Below, one piece after another: positions 17,662 to 27,232 of a stretch of 64,000 bases of DNA (positions within the stretch are counted from its first letter, which is position 1; every line of letters begins with the position of its first letter). Made by a program: the position numbers and the translations under genes. Origin of the DNA: Parvimonas micra (GTDB taxonomy: Bacteria > Bacillota > Clostridia > Tissierellales > Peptoniphilaceae); NCBI RefSeq assembly GCF_900637905.1, contig NZ_LR134472.1, positions 62,001 through 126,000 on the forward strand, read 5' to 3'. The notes below the pieces were generated by a model. The model made no database searches and was not told the DNA's origin. It saw only the letters and a list, made by a program, of their open reading frames with translations.

Positions 17662-18028
17662 TTTCTTCTCCTTTTACAAAAATTTTCAAAAAAAAGGTTG
17701 TAACAAAAGCTGTAACAGTTATAGATACAACTACACTTATAAACAAAATTAAAAATATTTGTAAAAATTTTCCGTTAAAATGATGGAATTTATCTATAAC
17801 TCCAATTACTAACGGTGTCATAAACAATGTAATACTTTCTAGTAAAAACCCTGAAACTTTTTCTATTTTCTTTAACTCAATTACTTTAAAATATAATAAT
17901 GCAACTAAAAGTAACATTGACAAAATTGTAGCCGGAATTGGAGATTTAAAAATAACCTCCAAAATAGTTCCAATAAATAAAAAAATTAAAATAATTAAGA
18001 ATTCATAAATATGTTTAATACTAATCAT
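17645..18028 (-). CDS. lrgA: LrgA/CidA-family holin-like membrane protein
   Basis: 127 residues with four membrane helices; the segment LEVIFKSPIPATILSMLLL is typical of CidA/LrgA. Small membrane protein acting with the LrgB partner downstream. The start is uncertain: the ATG at 18026-18028 touches its AGGAG (1-nt gap), and an ATT three codons on would have better spacing. A stem-loop sits immediately upstream, between degV and this gene, and could hold the ribosome-binding site partly back. Confidence 0.85.
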   Translation of the reverse strand: MISIKHIYEFLIILIFLFIGTILEVIFKSPIPATILSMLLLVALLYFKVIELKKIEKVSGFLLESITLFMTPLVIGVIDKFHHFNGKFLQIFLILFISVVVSITVTAFVTTFFLKIFVKGEENGANN

Positions 18029-18038
18029 CTCCTAAAAT

Positions 18039-18068
18039 AATTTAAGGGTTATCTCTAACCCTTAAATT
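18039..18068 (-). terminator. Stem-loop at the end of degV, partial terminator
   Basis: Minus strand AATTTAAGGGTT / AACCCTTAAATT, a 12-bp stem overlapping the degV stop codon, followed by ATTTTA rather than a full U-tract. Probably lets some transcripts run on into lrgAB. Confidence 0.6.
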
Positions 18069-18946
18069 TCAAACTTATCATATTTTCCATATAATTCATC
18101 AAGATAAACCATAGCTAAAACAGTCGGACCTGTATGGCATCCTATTACTGCATCTACTCCGCTAATTAAAATATCGTCATTATTAAATTCACTCATCAAT
18201 AATTCTTTTAACTCATTTGCCTTATCTTCACAATCTCCATGAAAAATAACAAGAGTTTGTTTATCTAAAACATTTGATCTGTTACTAATTATATCTACAA
18301 GTTTCTTTTTAAATGCCTTATGACCTCTGACTTTATCAAAAAAATTAAGTTTCCCCTCATCTTTCGAAACATCTAATATAGGGCAAATATTTAATAAATT
18401 GCCTATTATAAATTTAGCTTTATTTAATCTTCCTCCTCTATAAAGATAAGTTAAATCATCAACAGTAAAAATATAATTAATGTGTTTTTTATAAAAATCA
18501 ATATATTTTAAAATTTCTTCTATACTTTCATTTTCTTCAATCATCTTTGCAATTTTTATTACAAGAATACCGTATCCAAAACTGGCACCTAAACTATCTA
18601 TCACATGAATCTTTGCATTTGAAAATTCGTCTAATAAATCATTTTTTACCATATTAGCAGTATTGAAAGTTCCTGAAAGTCCAGAAGACAAAGAAATATA
18701 AATAATTTCATTTCCAGCTAAAATTTCTTCCTTAAAAGTATCATAAAAATCTTTATATGATACCTGAGAAGTTTTATAATTGATTCCCTTAGCCATATTT
18801 TCAAATAATTTATATTTATCTATATCGTAATTTAAAATATATTCATTTTCTCCATCAGTAACAACCATATTAAAAATTCGGATTTTATATTTTTTTGCAA
18901 TTTCTACAGGAATATCTGCTCCCATATCAGAAAATAACTTTATCAT
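18062..18946 (-). CDS. degV: DegV-family fatty-acid-binding protein
   Basis: 294 residues from the ATG at 18944-18946 with GGAGG upstream; the ATG 12 nt earlier overlaps that site and is rejected. DegV fold: N-terminal domain starting with the SDMGADIP stretch, central SLSSGLSGTFNTA and VIDSLGASFGYG motifs that line the lipid pocket, and VGCHTGP-like VIGCHTGPTVLA near the end. DegV/FakB proteins present fatty acids, in some species to the FakA kinase for phospholipid synthesis. No fakA is in this window. Confidence 0.9.
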   Translation of the reverse strand: MIKLFSDMGADIPVEIAKKYKIRIFNMVVTDGENEYILNYDIDKYKLFENMAKGINYKTSQVSYKDFYDTFKEEILAGNEIIYISLSSGLSGTFNTANMVKNDLLDEFSNAKIHVIDSLGASFGYGILVIKIAKMIEENESIEEILKYIDFYKKHINYIFTVDDLTYLYRGGRLNKAKFIIGNLLNICPILDVSKDEGKLNFFDKVRGHKAFKKKLVDIISNRSNVLDKQTLVIFHGDCEDKANELKELLMSEFNNDDILISGVDAVIGCHTGPTVLAMVYLDELYGKYDKFEI

Positions 18947-18982
18947 ATTTACCTCCATTTTTAAAAAACCTACCTAGTTTAT

Positions 18983-19011
18983 ATAATATACTATTTTTGA
19001 ATTTTTTGCAA
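18983..19011 (-). promoter_or_regulatory. Promoter of degV-lrgAB
   Basis: Minus strand TTGCAA, 17-nt spacer, TATTAT, starting directly after the folate operon terminator. Confidence 0.65.
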
Positions 19012-19044
19012 GAAAAAAATAGCTTTAAAATAAAACTATTTTTT
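19012..19044 (-). terminator. Terminator of the one-carbon folate operon
   Basis: Minus strand AAAAAATAG / CTATTTTTT stem with an AT-rich loop and T run, just after the cyclo-ligase gene. Confidence 0.75.
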
Positions 19045-19056
19045 AAAATCCAATGT

Positions 19057-19599
19057 TTAATTTGTTATTACTAAATCCACAGGTAAATCAAATTCATTTG
19101 TTGGAACTTTTTCCACTATTTGCTCTTTAAAAGCTAAAGATATTGTATATCCTTTAAAATCTTTTAAATACCTATCATAATAGCCCCCACCAAATCCAAT
19201 TCTATAATTATTTTTATCAAATCCTACTCCCGGAACTAATATTAAATCAATCTCGTCTTTTTTGATAATATTTTCTTCTATTTTAGGGGGAGTTTTTATA
19301 CCATAATATCCTTCAACTAACTCATCCAAAGAATTTATTTTATAAAAAGTCATTTTTCTACTTTCTTTTTCACAAATAGGCGAACATACTATTTTTCCGT
19401 TTTTCAACAATTTTTCAATTATTGGATAAGTATTTATTTCCGTACCAAACGGAATTGTCAGTGCAATACAATTTGCATTTTTAAAATTTTCGTTTTCAAA
19501 TAATTTTTTATATAAAATTTCTTCAAAACTTTTTCTATCTTTATCTGATATTTTTTTTAGTTTCTCTTGAATTTGTTTTCTTATAATTTTTTTATCCAT
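19057..19599 (-). CDS. 5-formyltetrahydrofolate cyclo-ligase
   Basis: 180 residues, usual for the family. N-terminal Lys-rich ATP-contacting start (DKKIIRKQIQEKLKK), central LTIPFGTEINTYP, and the family signature LVPGVGFDKNNYRIGFGGGYYDRYL region at about 117-142. Converts 5-formyl-THF, a stable side product of serine hydroxymethyltransferase, to 5,10-methenyl-THF with ATP. Last gene of the fhs operon; its ATG overlaps the folC stop codon (TAATG), so it is translationally coupled. Confidence 0.93.
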   Translation of the reverse strand: MDKKIIRKQIQEKLKKISDKDRKSFEEILYKKLFENENFKNANCIALTIPFGTEINTYPIIEKLLKNGKIVCSPICEKESRKMTFYKINSLDELVEGYYGIKTPPKIEENIIKKDEIDLILVPGVGFDKNNYRIGFGGGYYDRYLKDFKGYTISLAFKEQIVEKVPTNEFDLPVDLVITN

Positions 19600-20876
19600 T
19601 AATAATCACTCACTCCCAAAAGTTTACGAATCTCTCCTACAAAATACAAAGATCCAAATGCTGAAATAACATCATCTTTACTTGATATTTCAAATGCTTT
19701 ATCTATTGCTTCTTGATAATTTTCAAAACTATAAACTTTTTTTTCAGTTAATGCTTCAATTTTTTCTTTTAATTCATAAGCTTCCATTGCTCTTTCAGAA
19801 TCCGGTCTAACAGTCAAAAACACATCAAAACATGGAACAATTTTTTCGAGCATTTCATTATAATCTTTATCTGCTAAAACGCCAAAAATGGCAATCTTTT
19901 TATTATTTTTGTAATAAAAATTCATATTTGAAACAAATTTTTCAATCCCATCAATATTATGAGCTCCATCCAAAATAAAATCCGGACTTTTTGAAACCAG
20001 TTCAAATCTGCAAGGCCAAGTAACTGTTGAAAATCCATTATATATACTTTCATTTGAAATTTCAAAACCTATTTTTCTAAGCTCTAAAAGTAGCTCAAGA
20101 GAAATTGTAGCATTTTTAACTTGATGTGATCCAAGTAAATTTATTTTTAAATTTTTAAAATCTTTATAGTCAATAACTTGCCCTGATTTTTTATTTTCCA
20201 ATACTTTAATTTTAGATAAATCATTTACTATAACTTTGGAATTCTTGCTTTTTGCAACTCCCATTATATTATCCATAATTTCAGTATCTTGAGAATATAG
20301 AACTAGAGGAACACCATCTTTAATTATTCCTGCTTTTTCCAATGCTATTTCTTTTATTGTATTTCCCAAAAATTGTTGATGATCAAAACTTATAGATGTA
20401 ATTAATGTAATTAAAGGTTTGTTTATTACATTTGTAGCATCAAGTCTTCCACCTAATCCTACTTCCATAATAGCAAAATCACAATTTTCTCTATAAAAAT
20501 ACAAAAATGCTAAAGCCGTTACAAGTTCAAAATCGGCTGGAAAAACTTCAAGAGTATTTGCAATTTCTCTTACCTCATTCATTAATTCTATTAATTTATC
20601 TTCTGGAATATTTTTATTATTTATTCTAATTCTTTCTTCAAAATTGTAAATAGAGGGAGAAGTAAACATCCCAACTTTATACCCTTGTGAAACTAAAACA
20701 GAATTTACAAAAGAAGTGCAGGAACCCTTACCATTGGTTCCTGCAATATGAATAATTTTTAATTTATCTTGTGGATTTCCTAATTTTTCCATAAGATTTT
20801 TTATATTTTGTAAACCTAATTTAACTCCACTGCAAACTTCTCCTCTGAGTTTTATCATTGCAGTTTCATAATTCAT
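19599..20876 (-). CDS. folC: Folylpolyglutamate synthase / dihydrofolate synthase
   Basis: 425 residues of the Mur-ligase superfamily. P-loop HIAGTNGKGS at about 43-52, the omega-loop region MFTSPSIYNFEERIRIN, MEVGLGGRLDATN, SFDHQQFLG and FILDGAHN are all present. Adds glutamates to folates, retaining them in the cell and improving binding to folate enzymes; many bacterial copies also make dihydrofolate from dihydropteroate, and sequence alone does not decide this. It follows folD by 1 bp and overlaps the cyclo-ligase start, all in one operon. Confidence 0.95.
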   Translation of the reverse strand: MNYETAMIKLRGEVCSGVKLGLQNIKNLMEKLGNPQDKLKIIHIAGTNGKGSCTSFVNSVLVSQGYKVGMFTSPSIYNFEERIRINNKNIPEDKLIELMNEVREIANTLEVFPADFELVTALAFLYFYRENCDFAIMEVGLGGRLDATNVINKPLITLITSISFDHQQFLGNTIKEIALEKAGIIKDGVPLVLYSQDTEIMDNIMGVAKSKNSKVIVNDLSKIKVLENKKSGQVIDYKDFKNLKINLLGSHQVKNATISLELLLELRKIGFEISNESIYNGFSTVTWPCRFELVSKSPDFILDGAHNIDGIEKFVSNMNFYYKNNKKIAIFGVLADKDYNEMLEKIVPCFDVFLTVRPDSERAMEAYELKEKIEALTEKKVYSFENYQEAIDKAFEISSKDDVISAFGSLYFVGEIRKLLGVSDY

Positions 20877-20877
20877 A

Positions 20878-21729
20878 TTATTTTACCTTTTTTCTAGCAG
20901 CGATTAAACATTTTTCAGCTAAAACTGAAGTAGTTATTGATCCGATACCACCGGGTACAGGATTAATATAACTTGCAATTTCAGAAACTTCATCAAAATC
21001 AACATCGCCTGTTACCTTTCCGTTTTCATCATAATTTGTTCCAACGTCAACTACTATAGCCCCTTCTTTTACAAGTTCTTTTGTAACAAAATGAGCTTTC
21101 CCAATAGCTGAAACTAAGACATCTGCATTCTTACAAACTTCTTTCAAATTTTGAGTTCTACTATGACATACAGTAACTGTTGCATTTTTTGCCAATAACA
21201 GCATTGCAACAGGTTTTCCGATTACATTGCTACGACCTAATACAACTGCATTTTTACCTGTTAAATCTAAATCATAAAATTCTAACATTTTTATAACAGC
21301 AGCAGCGGTACAAGGAATGAAACTATCTTCTTTCGGATAGAAAACTTCTCCAATATTATATGGACTTACTCCATCAATATCTTTTTTAGGATTAATTTTC
21401 ATTCCAACCAAATCATCGTCAATATGTGCAGGTAATGGTCTTAAAAGTAAAAAACCATCAACACTATCATCATTTCCAATTTTTTCAAGTTCAGATATAA
21501 AATCAGCTTCAGTAATATCTTCTGGATAGTGAAATTGAACACATTCAATTCCTAAAGAAGATAAAACTTTAATTGCTGCATTTTCATAACCTATAGAATC
21601 ACTTCTATCTCCAACTCTAATAAAACCACAAGTAGTAACTTTTCCTTTTTCTTTAAGTTCAGCAACCCCTGCTTTAATCTTTTCCTTTAAAGCAATTGCT
21701 ACTTCTTTACCTTTCATTATTGTTGTCAT
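20878..21729 (-). CDS. folD: Methylenetetrahydrofolate dehydrogenase / methenyl-THF cyclohydrolase
   Basis: 283 residues. Conserved FolD motifs: YEN-A-like IGYENAAIKVLSSLGI (near residue 50), DGFLLLRPLPAHID, the Rossmann segment VVLGRSNVIGKPVAMLL, and the C-terminal NPVPGGIGSITTSVLAEK (PGGVGP-type). Interconverts 5,10-methylene-, methenyl- and 10-formyl-THF. Most orthologues have PLP in the RPLP motif as here, and P-G-G-x-G-P; the second Pro is Ser here. In the operon it links fhs and fchA products to the methylene-THF pool. Confidence 0.95.
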   Translation of the reverse strand: MTTIMKGKEVAIALKEKIKAGVAELKEKGKVTTCGFIRVGDRSDSIGYENAAIKVLSSLGIECVQFHYPEDITEADFISELEKIGNDDSVDGFLLLRPLPAHIDDDLVGMKINPKKDIDGVSPYNIGEVFYPKEDSFIPCTAAAVIKMLEFYDLDLTGKNAVVLGRSNVIGKPVAMLLLAKNATVTVCHSRTQNLKEVCKNADVLVSAIGKAHFVTKELVKEGAIVVDVGTNYDENGKVTGDVDFDEVSEIASYINPVPGGIGSITTSVLAEKCLIAARKKVK

Positions 21730-21739
21730 AATAGTCTCC

Positions 21740-22378
21740 TTATTTTAAAAATCCATTAAATATTTCTTCAAACGCCTTGTTAGCAAGTTTCGTTCCGTCT
21801 TTTAATAATTTCATAGATTTTTCATTTATCATCTTAATATTATCTTCATTTTTCATTGAAGAAGTATTCGCAAAGACACTAAGACTTGCCCCTTTAAGAG
21901 CGGATTCTAAAAATACAGCTCCAGTTGCAACATCTCCAATAAGATTTTTATTCCCAATTCTAATAAGTCTATCTACTAAGCAAAGTGCCTCATAAGATTT
22001 TTCCATTATTTGTAAAGGAATCATAGCAGCATTATAAAGGTTTTCTTCTAATGCTTCTCTCTTTAATCTCTTTTCTTCGTCAGTATTTCTTGGCATCTTA
22101 TAACATTGAGAAAGTGGATAAAAAGCATCTGCATCGCCTTGAACTAATTCTTTTAAGTAAATAATTAATTCATTGTACTTTTTAATTTGTTCTTTAATTT
22201 CTTCTTCAACATCTTTAAATTTTTCATTACCAGTAGTATAAATTGCATCCATATTTAAAAGGGCAACTCCCAAAGCACCTACAAGGGCGGATGCTCCTCC
22301 GCCCCCTGGTACCGGTTGTTTATCTGATAATTCTTGAATAAATAAATTTATGGTTTTATCACACATTTTTTGTTCCAT
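21740..22378 (-). CDS. fchA: Formiminotetrahydrofolate cyclodeaminase / methenyl-THF cyclohydrolase family protein
   Basis: 212 residues. The family start FIQELSDKQPVPGGGGASALVGALG (split motif PVPGGGGASA) and the following helical bundle with DADAFYPL-like DADAFYPLSQCYKMP are typical of FchA. FchA releases ammonia from 5-formimino-THF, giving methenyl-THF, or acts as a cyclohydrolase next to fhs and folD. Its place between fhs and folD suggests use in glycine, purine or histidine-linked one-carbon metabolism; no hut genes are present here. AGGAGG precedes the ATG. Confidence 0.92.
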   Translation of the reverse strand: MEQKMCDKTINLFIQELSDKQPVPGGGGASALVGALGVALLNMDAIYTTGNEKFKDVEEEIKEQIKKYNELIIYLKELVQGDADAFYPLSQCYKMPRNTDEEKRLKREALEENLYNAAMIPLQIMEKSYEALCLVDRLIRIGNKNLIGDVATGAVFLESALKGASLSVFANTSSMKNEDNIKMINEKSMKLLKDGTKLANKAFEEIFNGFLK

Positions 22379-22394
22379 AAATTCCTCCTATTAA

Positions 22395-24065
22395 CTAGAA
22401 TAATCCAACTATCTTTCCATCATCAGTTATGTCAATATTATTTGCAGCAGGAACTTTTGGTAATCCAGGCATAGTCATAATATCTCCACTATAAGCAACA
22501 GCAAATCCTGCACCTGCAGCAATTTTTATATTTTTGATATTTACCTTAAATCCTTCTGGTCTACCAACCTTATTCTTATCATCAGAGAATGAGTATTGTG
22601 TTTTCGCCATACAGATAGGAACATTTCTAAATCCTAATTCTTCAATAGTTTTAATTTTCTTTTTTACTCCTGGAGAGAATGTTATACCAGATCCTCCATA
22701 AACTTTTTGAACAATTTTATTTAATTTTTCTTCTAAAGAATCTTCAATATCATAAATTTGATTAATTGGTTTGTCATTTTCAGCAAGTCTTACAACTTCA
22801 TGAGCAAGATCGATAGCACCTTCTCCACCTTTTGCCCAAACGTCTGAAAGAACTACATTAACGCCTAATTCTTTACACTTTGTTTCAATCAATTTGATTT
22901 CCGCATCAGTATCTAATGGGAATTTATTAATTGCAACTACACAAGGAATACCAAATAGATTTTGCATATTTTCAACATGCTTTAATAAGTTTGGAAGTCC
23001 TTTTTCCAATGCAACTAAATCTTCATTTCCTAATTCAGTCTTAGCAAGTCCACCGTGCATTTTTAATGCTCTTACAGTAGCAACAACTACGACTGCATTA
23101 GGATTTAAACCTGCAAATCTACATTTTATATCTAAGAATTTTTCAGCTCCTAAATCAGCTCCAAAACCTGCTTCAGTTACAACATAATCTGAGTATTTTA
23201 AAGCTAATTTTGTAGCAATTATACTATTGCAACCATGTGCTATATTTGCAAAAGGTCCTCCATGAATAAAAGCAGGAGTATGTTCTAATGTTTGAACAAG
23301 ATTTGGTTTTATAGCATCTTTCAATAAAGCCGCCATAGCTCCTTGAGCATTCAAATCTTTTGCGGTTACTGGTTCACCTTTTCTATTATAAGCAACGATG
23401 ATTTTTCCTAATTTTTCCTTTAAATCTTTTAAATCATTTGATAGACATAAAATAGCCATTACTTCTGAAGCAACTACTATTTCAAAACCATCTTCTCTTG
23501 GAACACCATTAGCTTTTCCGTTTAATCCATCTACAATGAAACGAAGTTGCCTATCGTTCATATCAACAACTCTTTTTAAAGTGATAGTTCTCGCATCAAT
23601 ATCTAATTCATTTCCGTGATTAATATGATTATCCAACATTGCAGCAAGTAAATTATTTGCCGCACCAATAGCATTAAAATCTCCTGTAAAATGTAAATTT
23701 ATATCTTCCATAGGAACTACTTGAGCATATCCTCCACCTGCAGCTCCACCTTTAACTCCAAAAACCGGTCCTAAAGAAGGTTCTCTAAGTGCAAGAGATG
23801 TTCTTTTCCCTATTCTATTTAATCCGTCACCAAGTCCTACAACAGTTGTAGTTTTTCCTTCCCCTGCAGGAGTTGGAGTAATAGCAGTTACCAAAATTAA
23901 TTTTCCATTTGGTCTATCTTTATAATCTTTCAATTCATGAATATTTAACTTTGCCTTATAATTTCCATAAAGCTCTATAGCTTCTTCCGGAAATCCTAAA
24001 TAATCAGCTACTTCTTTGATAGGTTTCATTTTCGCTTCTTGAGCAATTTGCACATCTGTCTTCAT
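22395..24065 (-). CDS. fhs: Formate-tetrahydrofolate ligase
   Basis: 556 residues, exactly the usual length, from the ATG of [10 protein letters not shown] with AAGGAGG 7 nt upstream; eight further codons upstream are excluded. P-loop [18 protein letters not shown] (about 65-80), [21 protein letters not shown] and the C-terminal [13 protein letters not shown] match the family. Uses ATP and formate to make 10-formyl-THF in the cytoplasm. First gene of the operon fhs-fchA-folD-folC-cyclo-ligase, which supplies one-carbon units for purines, thymidylate and methionine. Confidence 0.97.
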   Translation of the reverse strand: MKTDVQIAQEAKMKPIKEVADYLGFPEEAIELYGNYKAKLNIHELKDYKDRPNGKLILVTAITPTPAGEGKTTTVVGLGDGLNRIGKRTSLALREPSLGPVFGVKGGAAGGGYAQVVPMEDINLHFTGDFNAIGAANNLLAAMLDNHINHGNELDIDARTITLKRVVDMNDRQLRFIVDGLNGKANGVPREDGFEIVVASEVMAILCLSNDLKDLKEKLGKIIVAYNRKGEPVTAKDLNAQGAMAALLKDAIKPNLVQTLEHTPAFIHGGPFANIAHGCNSIIATKLALKYSDYVVTEAGFGADLGAEKFLDIKCRFAGLNPNAVVVVATVRALKMHGGLAKTELGNEDLVALEKGLPNLLKHVENMQNLFGIPCVVAINKFPLDTDAEIKLIETKCKELGVNVVLSDVWAKGGEGAIDLAHEVVRLAENDKPINQIYDIEDSLEEKLNKIVQKVYGGSGITFSPGVKKKIKTIEELGFRNVPICMAKTQYSFSDDKNKVGRPEGFKVNIKNIKIAAGAGFAVAYSGDIMTMPGLPKVPAANNIDITDDGKIVGLF

Positions 24066-24099
24066 AAAAGTCCTCCTTTTTATTAACAAAACATTTATT

Positions 24100-24115
24100 A
24101 GGAATCGTTATTCCT
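24100..24115 (-). promoter_or_regulatory. Perfect small dyad at the start of the fhs transcript
   Basis: AGGAAT-AACG-ATTCCT on the minus strand, six-base arms, begins about where transcription from the promoter at 24122-24150 should start. Could be an operator or a 5' stabilising stem; too short to name. Confidence 0.3.
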
Positions 24116-24121
24116 TCTTTC

Positions 24122-24150
24122 AGTATACAATTTATTTAAGAATATGTCAA
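24122..24150 (-). promoter_or_regulatory. Promoter of the fhs folate operon
   Basis: Minus strand consensus TTGACA, 17-nt spacer, TATACT. One of the strongest promoters in the window, matching a highly expressed pathway. Confidence 0.88.
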
Positions 24151-24336
24151 TATCTTTTACTCTAAAAAGAATCCTATATCGATGTAAAATAAACTACATA
24201 CTTAAATTATAAGATACCCTTATAAATAAATTGCAAAACACTCTTTTTTGTTTGTGTTTAGCAAAATAAATATTTTAACCATAGTTGGTAATTCAATTTA
24301 TAATAACTAATTACAATTAACTCAAAATTTATCGTA

Positions 24337-24381
24337 TAAAAAAACTGCCGGATTTTTTATTACATATAATCCGGCTGTTTT
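24337..24381 (-). terminator. Terminator of the P-type ATPase gene
   Basis: Minus strand GCCGGATT / AATCCGGC stem with A-tract before and TTTTTTT after, 12 nt downstream of the stop codon. Confidence 0.9.
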
Positions 24382-24392
24382 TACAATATTTT

Positions 24393-27074
24393 TTATTTTT
24401 TCCTCATAACTTTTGAAACTTCTGCAACTATAAAAGGTAAAAATGCTAGTGGAATTGCAACTGCTAACTCTTTTATTCCTAAAGAAACAGTATCAAAGTA
24501 TGGTTGTAAGAAAGGTACATATACAACTACTAACATCATAAAGAAAGATAAAGTTGTTCCATAAACTAATGTTTTATTTGAGAATACTCCAATATGGAAT
24601 AAGGTAAATCTACTACTTCTAACAGAGTAACTTCTTAAAAGCTCTGCTGTTATAAGTGTGAAAAATGCAACTGTTCTTGCTCCTTCAATATGATTAGGAT
24701 AATGATACATTCCATAAAAATACGCTACAAGTGTTGCTGTAGTAATTGCCAATGACTGAGAAATTATACTATATACCATCTCTTTATCCAAAATTGGCTC
24801 ATTTGGATTTCTAGGAGAAACATGCATAATATCTTCATCACCTTTTTCAACTCCAAGTGCAAGTGCCGGAAAACTATCTGTAACTAAATTCAACCAAAGC
24901 AATTGAATTGGAACAAAAGGCACCGGTATGTTTAATAATATTGAAATTAAAACTATTAATATTTCTCCAACATTACAAGATAACAAGAAAGATACAAATT
25001 TTTTAATATTTGAATAAATTATACGTCCTTCATGAACTGCTGAAACTATTGTTGCAAAATTATCATCTGTTAAAATTACATCTGAAGTATTTTTTGCAAC
25101 ATCTGTTCCGGTAATTCCCATTGAAACGCCAATATCTGCTCTCTTAATTGCAGGCGCATCATTTACTCCATCTCCTGTCATTGCAACAATATGTCCATTT
25201 TTCTTTAAGGCACTAACTATTTGTACTTTGTTTTCAGGACTTACTCTTGCAAAAACTCTTGTAGTTTTAACAACTTCACAAATTTCTTCTTCAGTCATCT
25301 TATTAAGTTCACGACCCATAATTGCTTTTGAATGTTCATCTAAAATTCCTAAATCTTTCGCAATGGCTACTGCGGTTTCAAGATAATCTCCTGTTATCAT
25401 TATTGGAATTATTCCGGCATTTCTACATTCCTTAATTGCTTCTTTTGCTTCAGGTCTTGCAGGGTCAATCATTCCCATCAATCCAACAAAAATCATATCC
25501 TTTTCAATATTTTCTGAAGTTCTGTCTCCAGGTAATGAATCAAATTTTCTATAAGCAAAAGCTAACACACGAAGAGCTTGTTTAGCAAATTGACTATTTT
25601 GTAAAAGAACTTTATCTTTCAACTCAGAAGTAAACTCTTCTTCTTTTCCATTTATTAGAACATATTTACAATTACCTATTACAATATCCGGAGCTCCTTT
25701 TGTAGCAGAAATGATATTTGATGAAAATACATTTTCATTAAAAGTTGTCATCATCTTTCTAGTAGAATCAAAAGGTATTTCAGCAATTCTTTTATGTTTA
25801 TTACTTAAATCATCTTTTGAAATATCAACTTTTTCAGAAAGAGTAAGCAATGCTCCTTCCGTAGGATCTCCTACAATTTTATACATATTTCCATCTTTAA
25901 TAAGTTTTGCATCATTAACAAGAGTTGAAATTTTAGAAATTGAAATAAAATCATCTATTTCTTTAGCATAAACTTTTTCTCCGTCTAAAAGCACATCTCC
26001 AACAGGTTCATAACCAGTTCCTTCTACATCATAAACTAAATTATTTACGAAAACTTTTTTTACAGTCATTTCATTTTGAGTAAGAGTTCCTGTTTTATCT
26101 GAACAAATTACTGTTGTAGTTCCTAATGTTTCAACTGCTAAAAGTTTCTTTACTATTGCATTCTTTTTAACCATCTTTGTCATACCAAGTGATAACACTA
26201 TCGTAACTATTGCCGGTAATCCTTCAGGAACCGCTGCAACAGCAAGTGAAATAGCAGTTAAAAGCATAAGTAAGAATTTCTGTCTATATAGAAGTCCAAC
26301 TATAAAAACTACAACACAAACTCCTATTGTTATCAGTCCAAGAGATTTTGAAAGACCAGCTAGCTTCTTTTGTAATGGAGTGTCTTCATCTTCAAAAGAA
26401 TCAAGAGTTGTTGCAATTTTACCAATTTCTGTACTTTCTCCAGTAGAAACTACTACTCCTTTTCCTCTACCATAAGACACAATAGTTGATGAATAAGCCA
26501 TATTTTCTCTATCGCCAATTTCAATTTCTCCATCATAAATTTTATCAGCAAATTTTTCAACAGGCACTGATTCTCCTGTCAAAGACGCTTCATCAATTTT
26601 TAAAATAAAACTCTCAATCAATCTTAAATCTGCCGGAACGATGTCTCCTGTTTCAAGTTCAACAATGTCTCCAACAACAATTTCCGGAGAAGGAATATGC
26701 AATAACTTTCCGTCTCTATAAACTTTAGCCATAGGACTTGCCATTTTTTGCAAGGCTTCTATTGCCTTTTCAGCTTTTCCTTCTTGATTAAGCGAAAGAA
26801 TTGCATTCACAATTACAATTGCAATAATTATAAAAGCATCAGTTATTTCTCCAACAACAGCAGACATAATACAAGCTCCAATTAGAATTAAAATCATCGG
26901 ATCTTTGAATTGGTCAATAATTTTTGAAAGAAGTGATTTTTTATTCTTCTGTTTTAATTCGTTTCTTCCATTTTTCTCTAAAAGCTCTATAGCTTTCTCG
27001 CTTGAAAGACCATTTTCCGCATCACTTCCAAGCTCATTGATACATTCATTAACACTTTTGTTGTACCAAAACAT
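24393..27074 (-). CDS. P-type cation-transporting ATPase (P2 type, Ca2+/Mn2+ exporter)
   Basis: 893 residues. Cation-ATPase N domain, SLTGESVPVEK actuator motif, helix 4 AAVPEGLPA, phosphorylation site CSDKTGTLTQNE, hinge MTGDGVNDAPA and helix 6 LLWLNLVTDSFPA are all intact; ten membrane helices are expected. These match SERCA/PMCA-like bacterial calcium ATPases. The gene lies behind a yybP-ykoY manganese riboswitch, so the physiological substrate is probably Mn2+ export, perhaps with Ca2+; this is inferred from regulation. AAGGAGG precedes the ATG. It is a one-gene transcript between promoter 27233-27261 and terminator 24337-24381. Confidence 0.95.
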   Translation of the reverse strand: MFWYNKSVNECINELGSDAENGLSSEKAIELLEKNGRNELKQKNKKSLLSKIIDQFKDPMILILIGACIMSAVVGEITDAFIIIAIVIVNAILSLNQEGKAEKAIEALQKMASPMAKVYRDGKLLHIPSPEIVVGDIVELETGDIVPADLRLIESFILKIDEASLTGESVPVEKFADKIYDGEIEIGDRENMAYSSTIVSYGRGKGVVVSTGESTEIGKIATTLDSFEDEDTPLQKKLAGLSKSLGLITIGVCVVVFIVGLLYRQKFLLMLLTAISLAVAAVPEGLPAIVTIVLSLGMTKMVKKNAIVKKLLAVETLGTTTVICSDKTGTLTQNEMTVKKVFVNNLVYDVEGTGYEPVGDVLLDGEKVYAKEIDDFISISKISTLVNDAKLIKDGNMYKIVGDPTEGALLTLSEKVDISKDDLSNKHKRIAEIPFDSTRKMMTTFNENVFSSNIISATKGAPDIVIGNCKYVLINGKEEEFTSELKDKVLLQNSQFAKQALRVLAFAYRKFDSLPGDRTSENIEKDMIFVGLMGMIDPARPEAKEAIKECRNAGIIPIMITGDYLETAVAIAKDLGILDEHSKAIMGRELNKMTEEEICEVVKTTRVFARVSPENKVQIVSALKKNGHIVAMTGDGVNDAPAIKRADIGVSMGITGTDVAKNTSDVILTDDNFATIVSAVHEGRIIYSNIKKFVSFLLSCNVGEILIVLISILLNIPVPFVPIQLLWLNLVTDSFPALALGVEKGDEDIMHVSPRNPNEPILDKEMVYSIISQSLAITTATLVAYFYGMYHYPNHIEGARTVAFFTLITAELLRSYSVRSSRFTLFHIGVFSNKTLVYGTTLSFFMMLVVVYVPFLQPYFDTVSLGIKELAVAIPLAFLPFIVAEVSKVMRKK

Positions 27075-27108
27075 AAATTTTCCTCCTTGAATTAAGGCTT
27101 TTTTACAT

Positions 27109-27142
27109 AAAAAAAACCTTGTTTAATAAAATTAAACAAAGG
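27109..27142 (-). terminator. Riboswitch expression-platform terminator
   Basis: Minus strand CCTTTGTTTAAT / ATTAAACAAGG stem followed by eight T residues. The 5' arm reuses the CCTTT that closes aptamer helix P1, so aptamer folding and the terminator exclude each other: ligand should turn the gene on. Confidence 0.88.
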
Positions 27143-27225
27143 TCTTGCTTCCTATTGAAATAGTTAGGTGTTTAGCCGGGATAAACCGTATTGACGACCA
27201 AACAAAATTAGCTACTCCCCTTTAT
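27137..27225 (-). promoter_or_regulatory. yybP-ykoY (manganese) riboswitch aptamer
   Basis: Minus strand has the family hallmarks in order: AAAGGGGAGTAGC, GGTCGTCAATACGG, CCGGCTAAACACC, and GCAAGACCTTT closing P1. yybP-ykoY RNAs bind Mn2+ and commonly control Mn2+ exporters, including P-type ATPases. It directly precedes the ATPase gene. Confidence 0.93.
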
Positions 27226-27232
27226 TGAATAC

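Noticed and set aside
24066-24121. THF riboswitch before fhs
   Set aside because: The leader is only about 50 nt and shows none of the conserved THF aptamer segments; just a short dyad.
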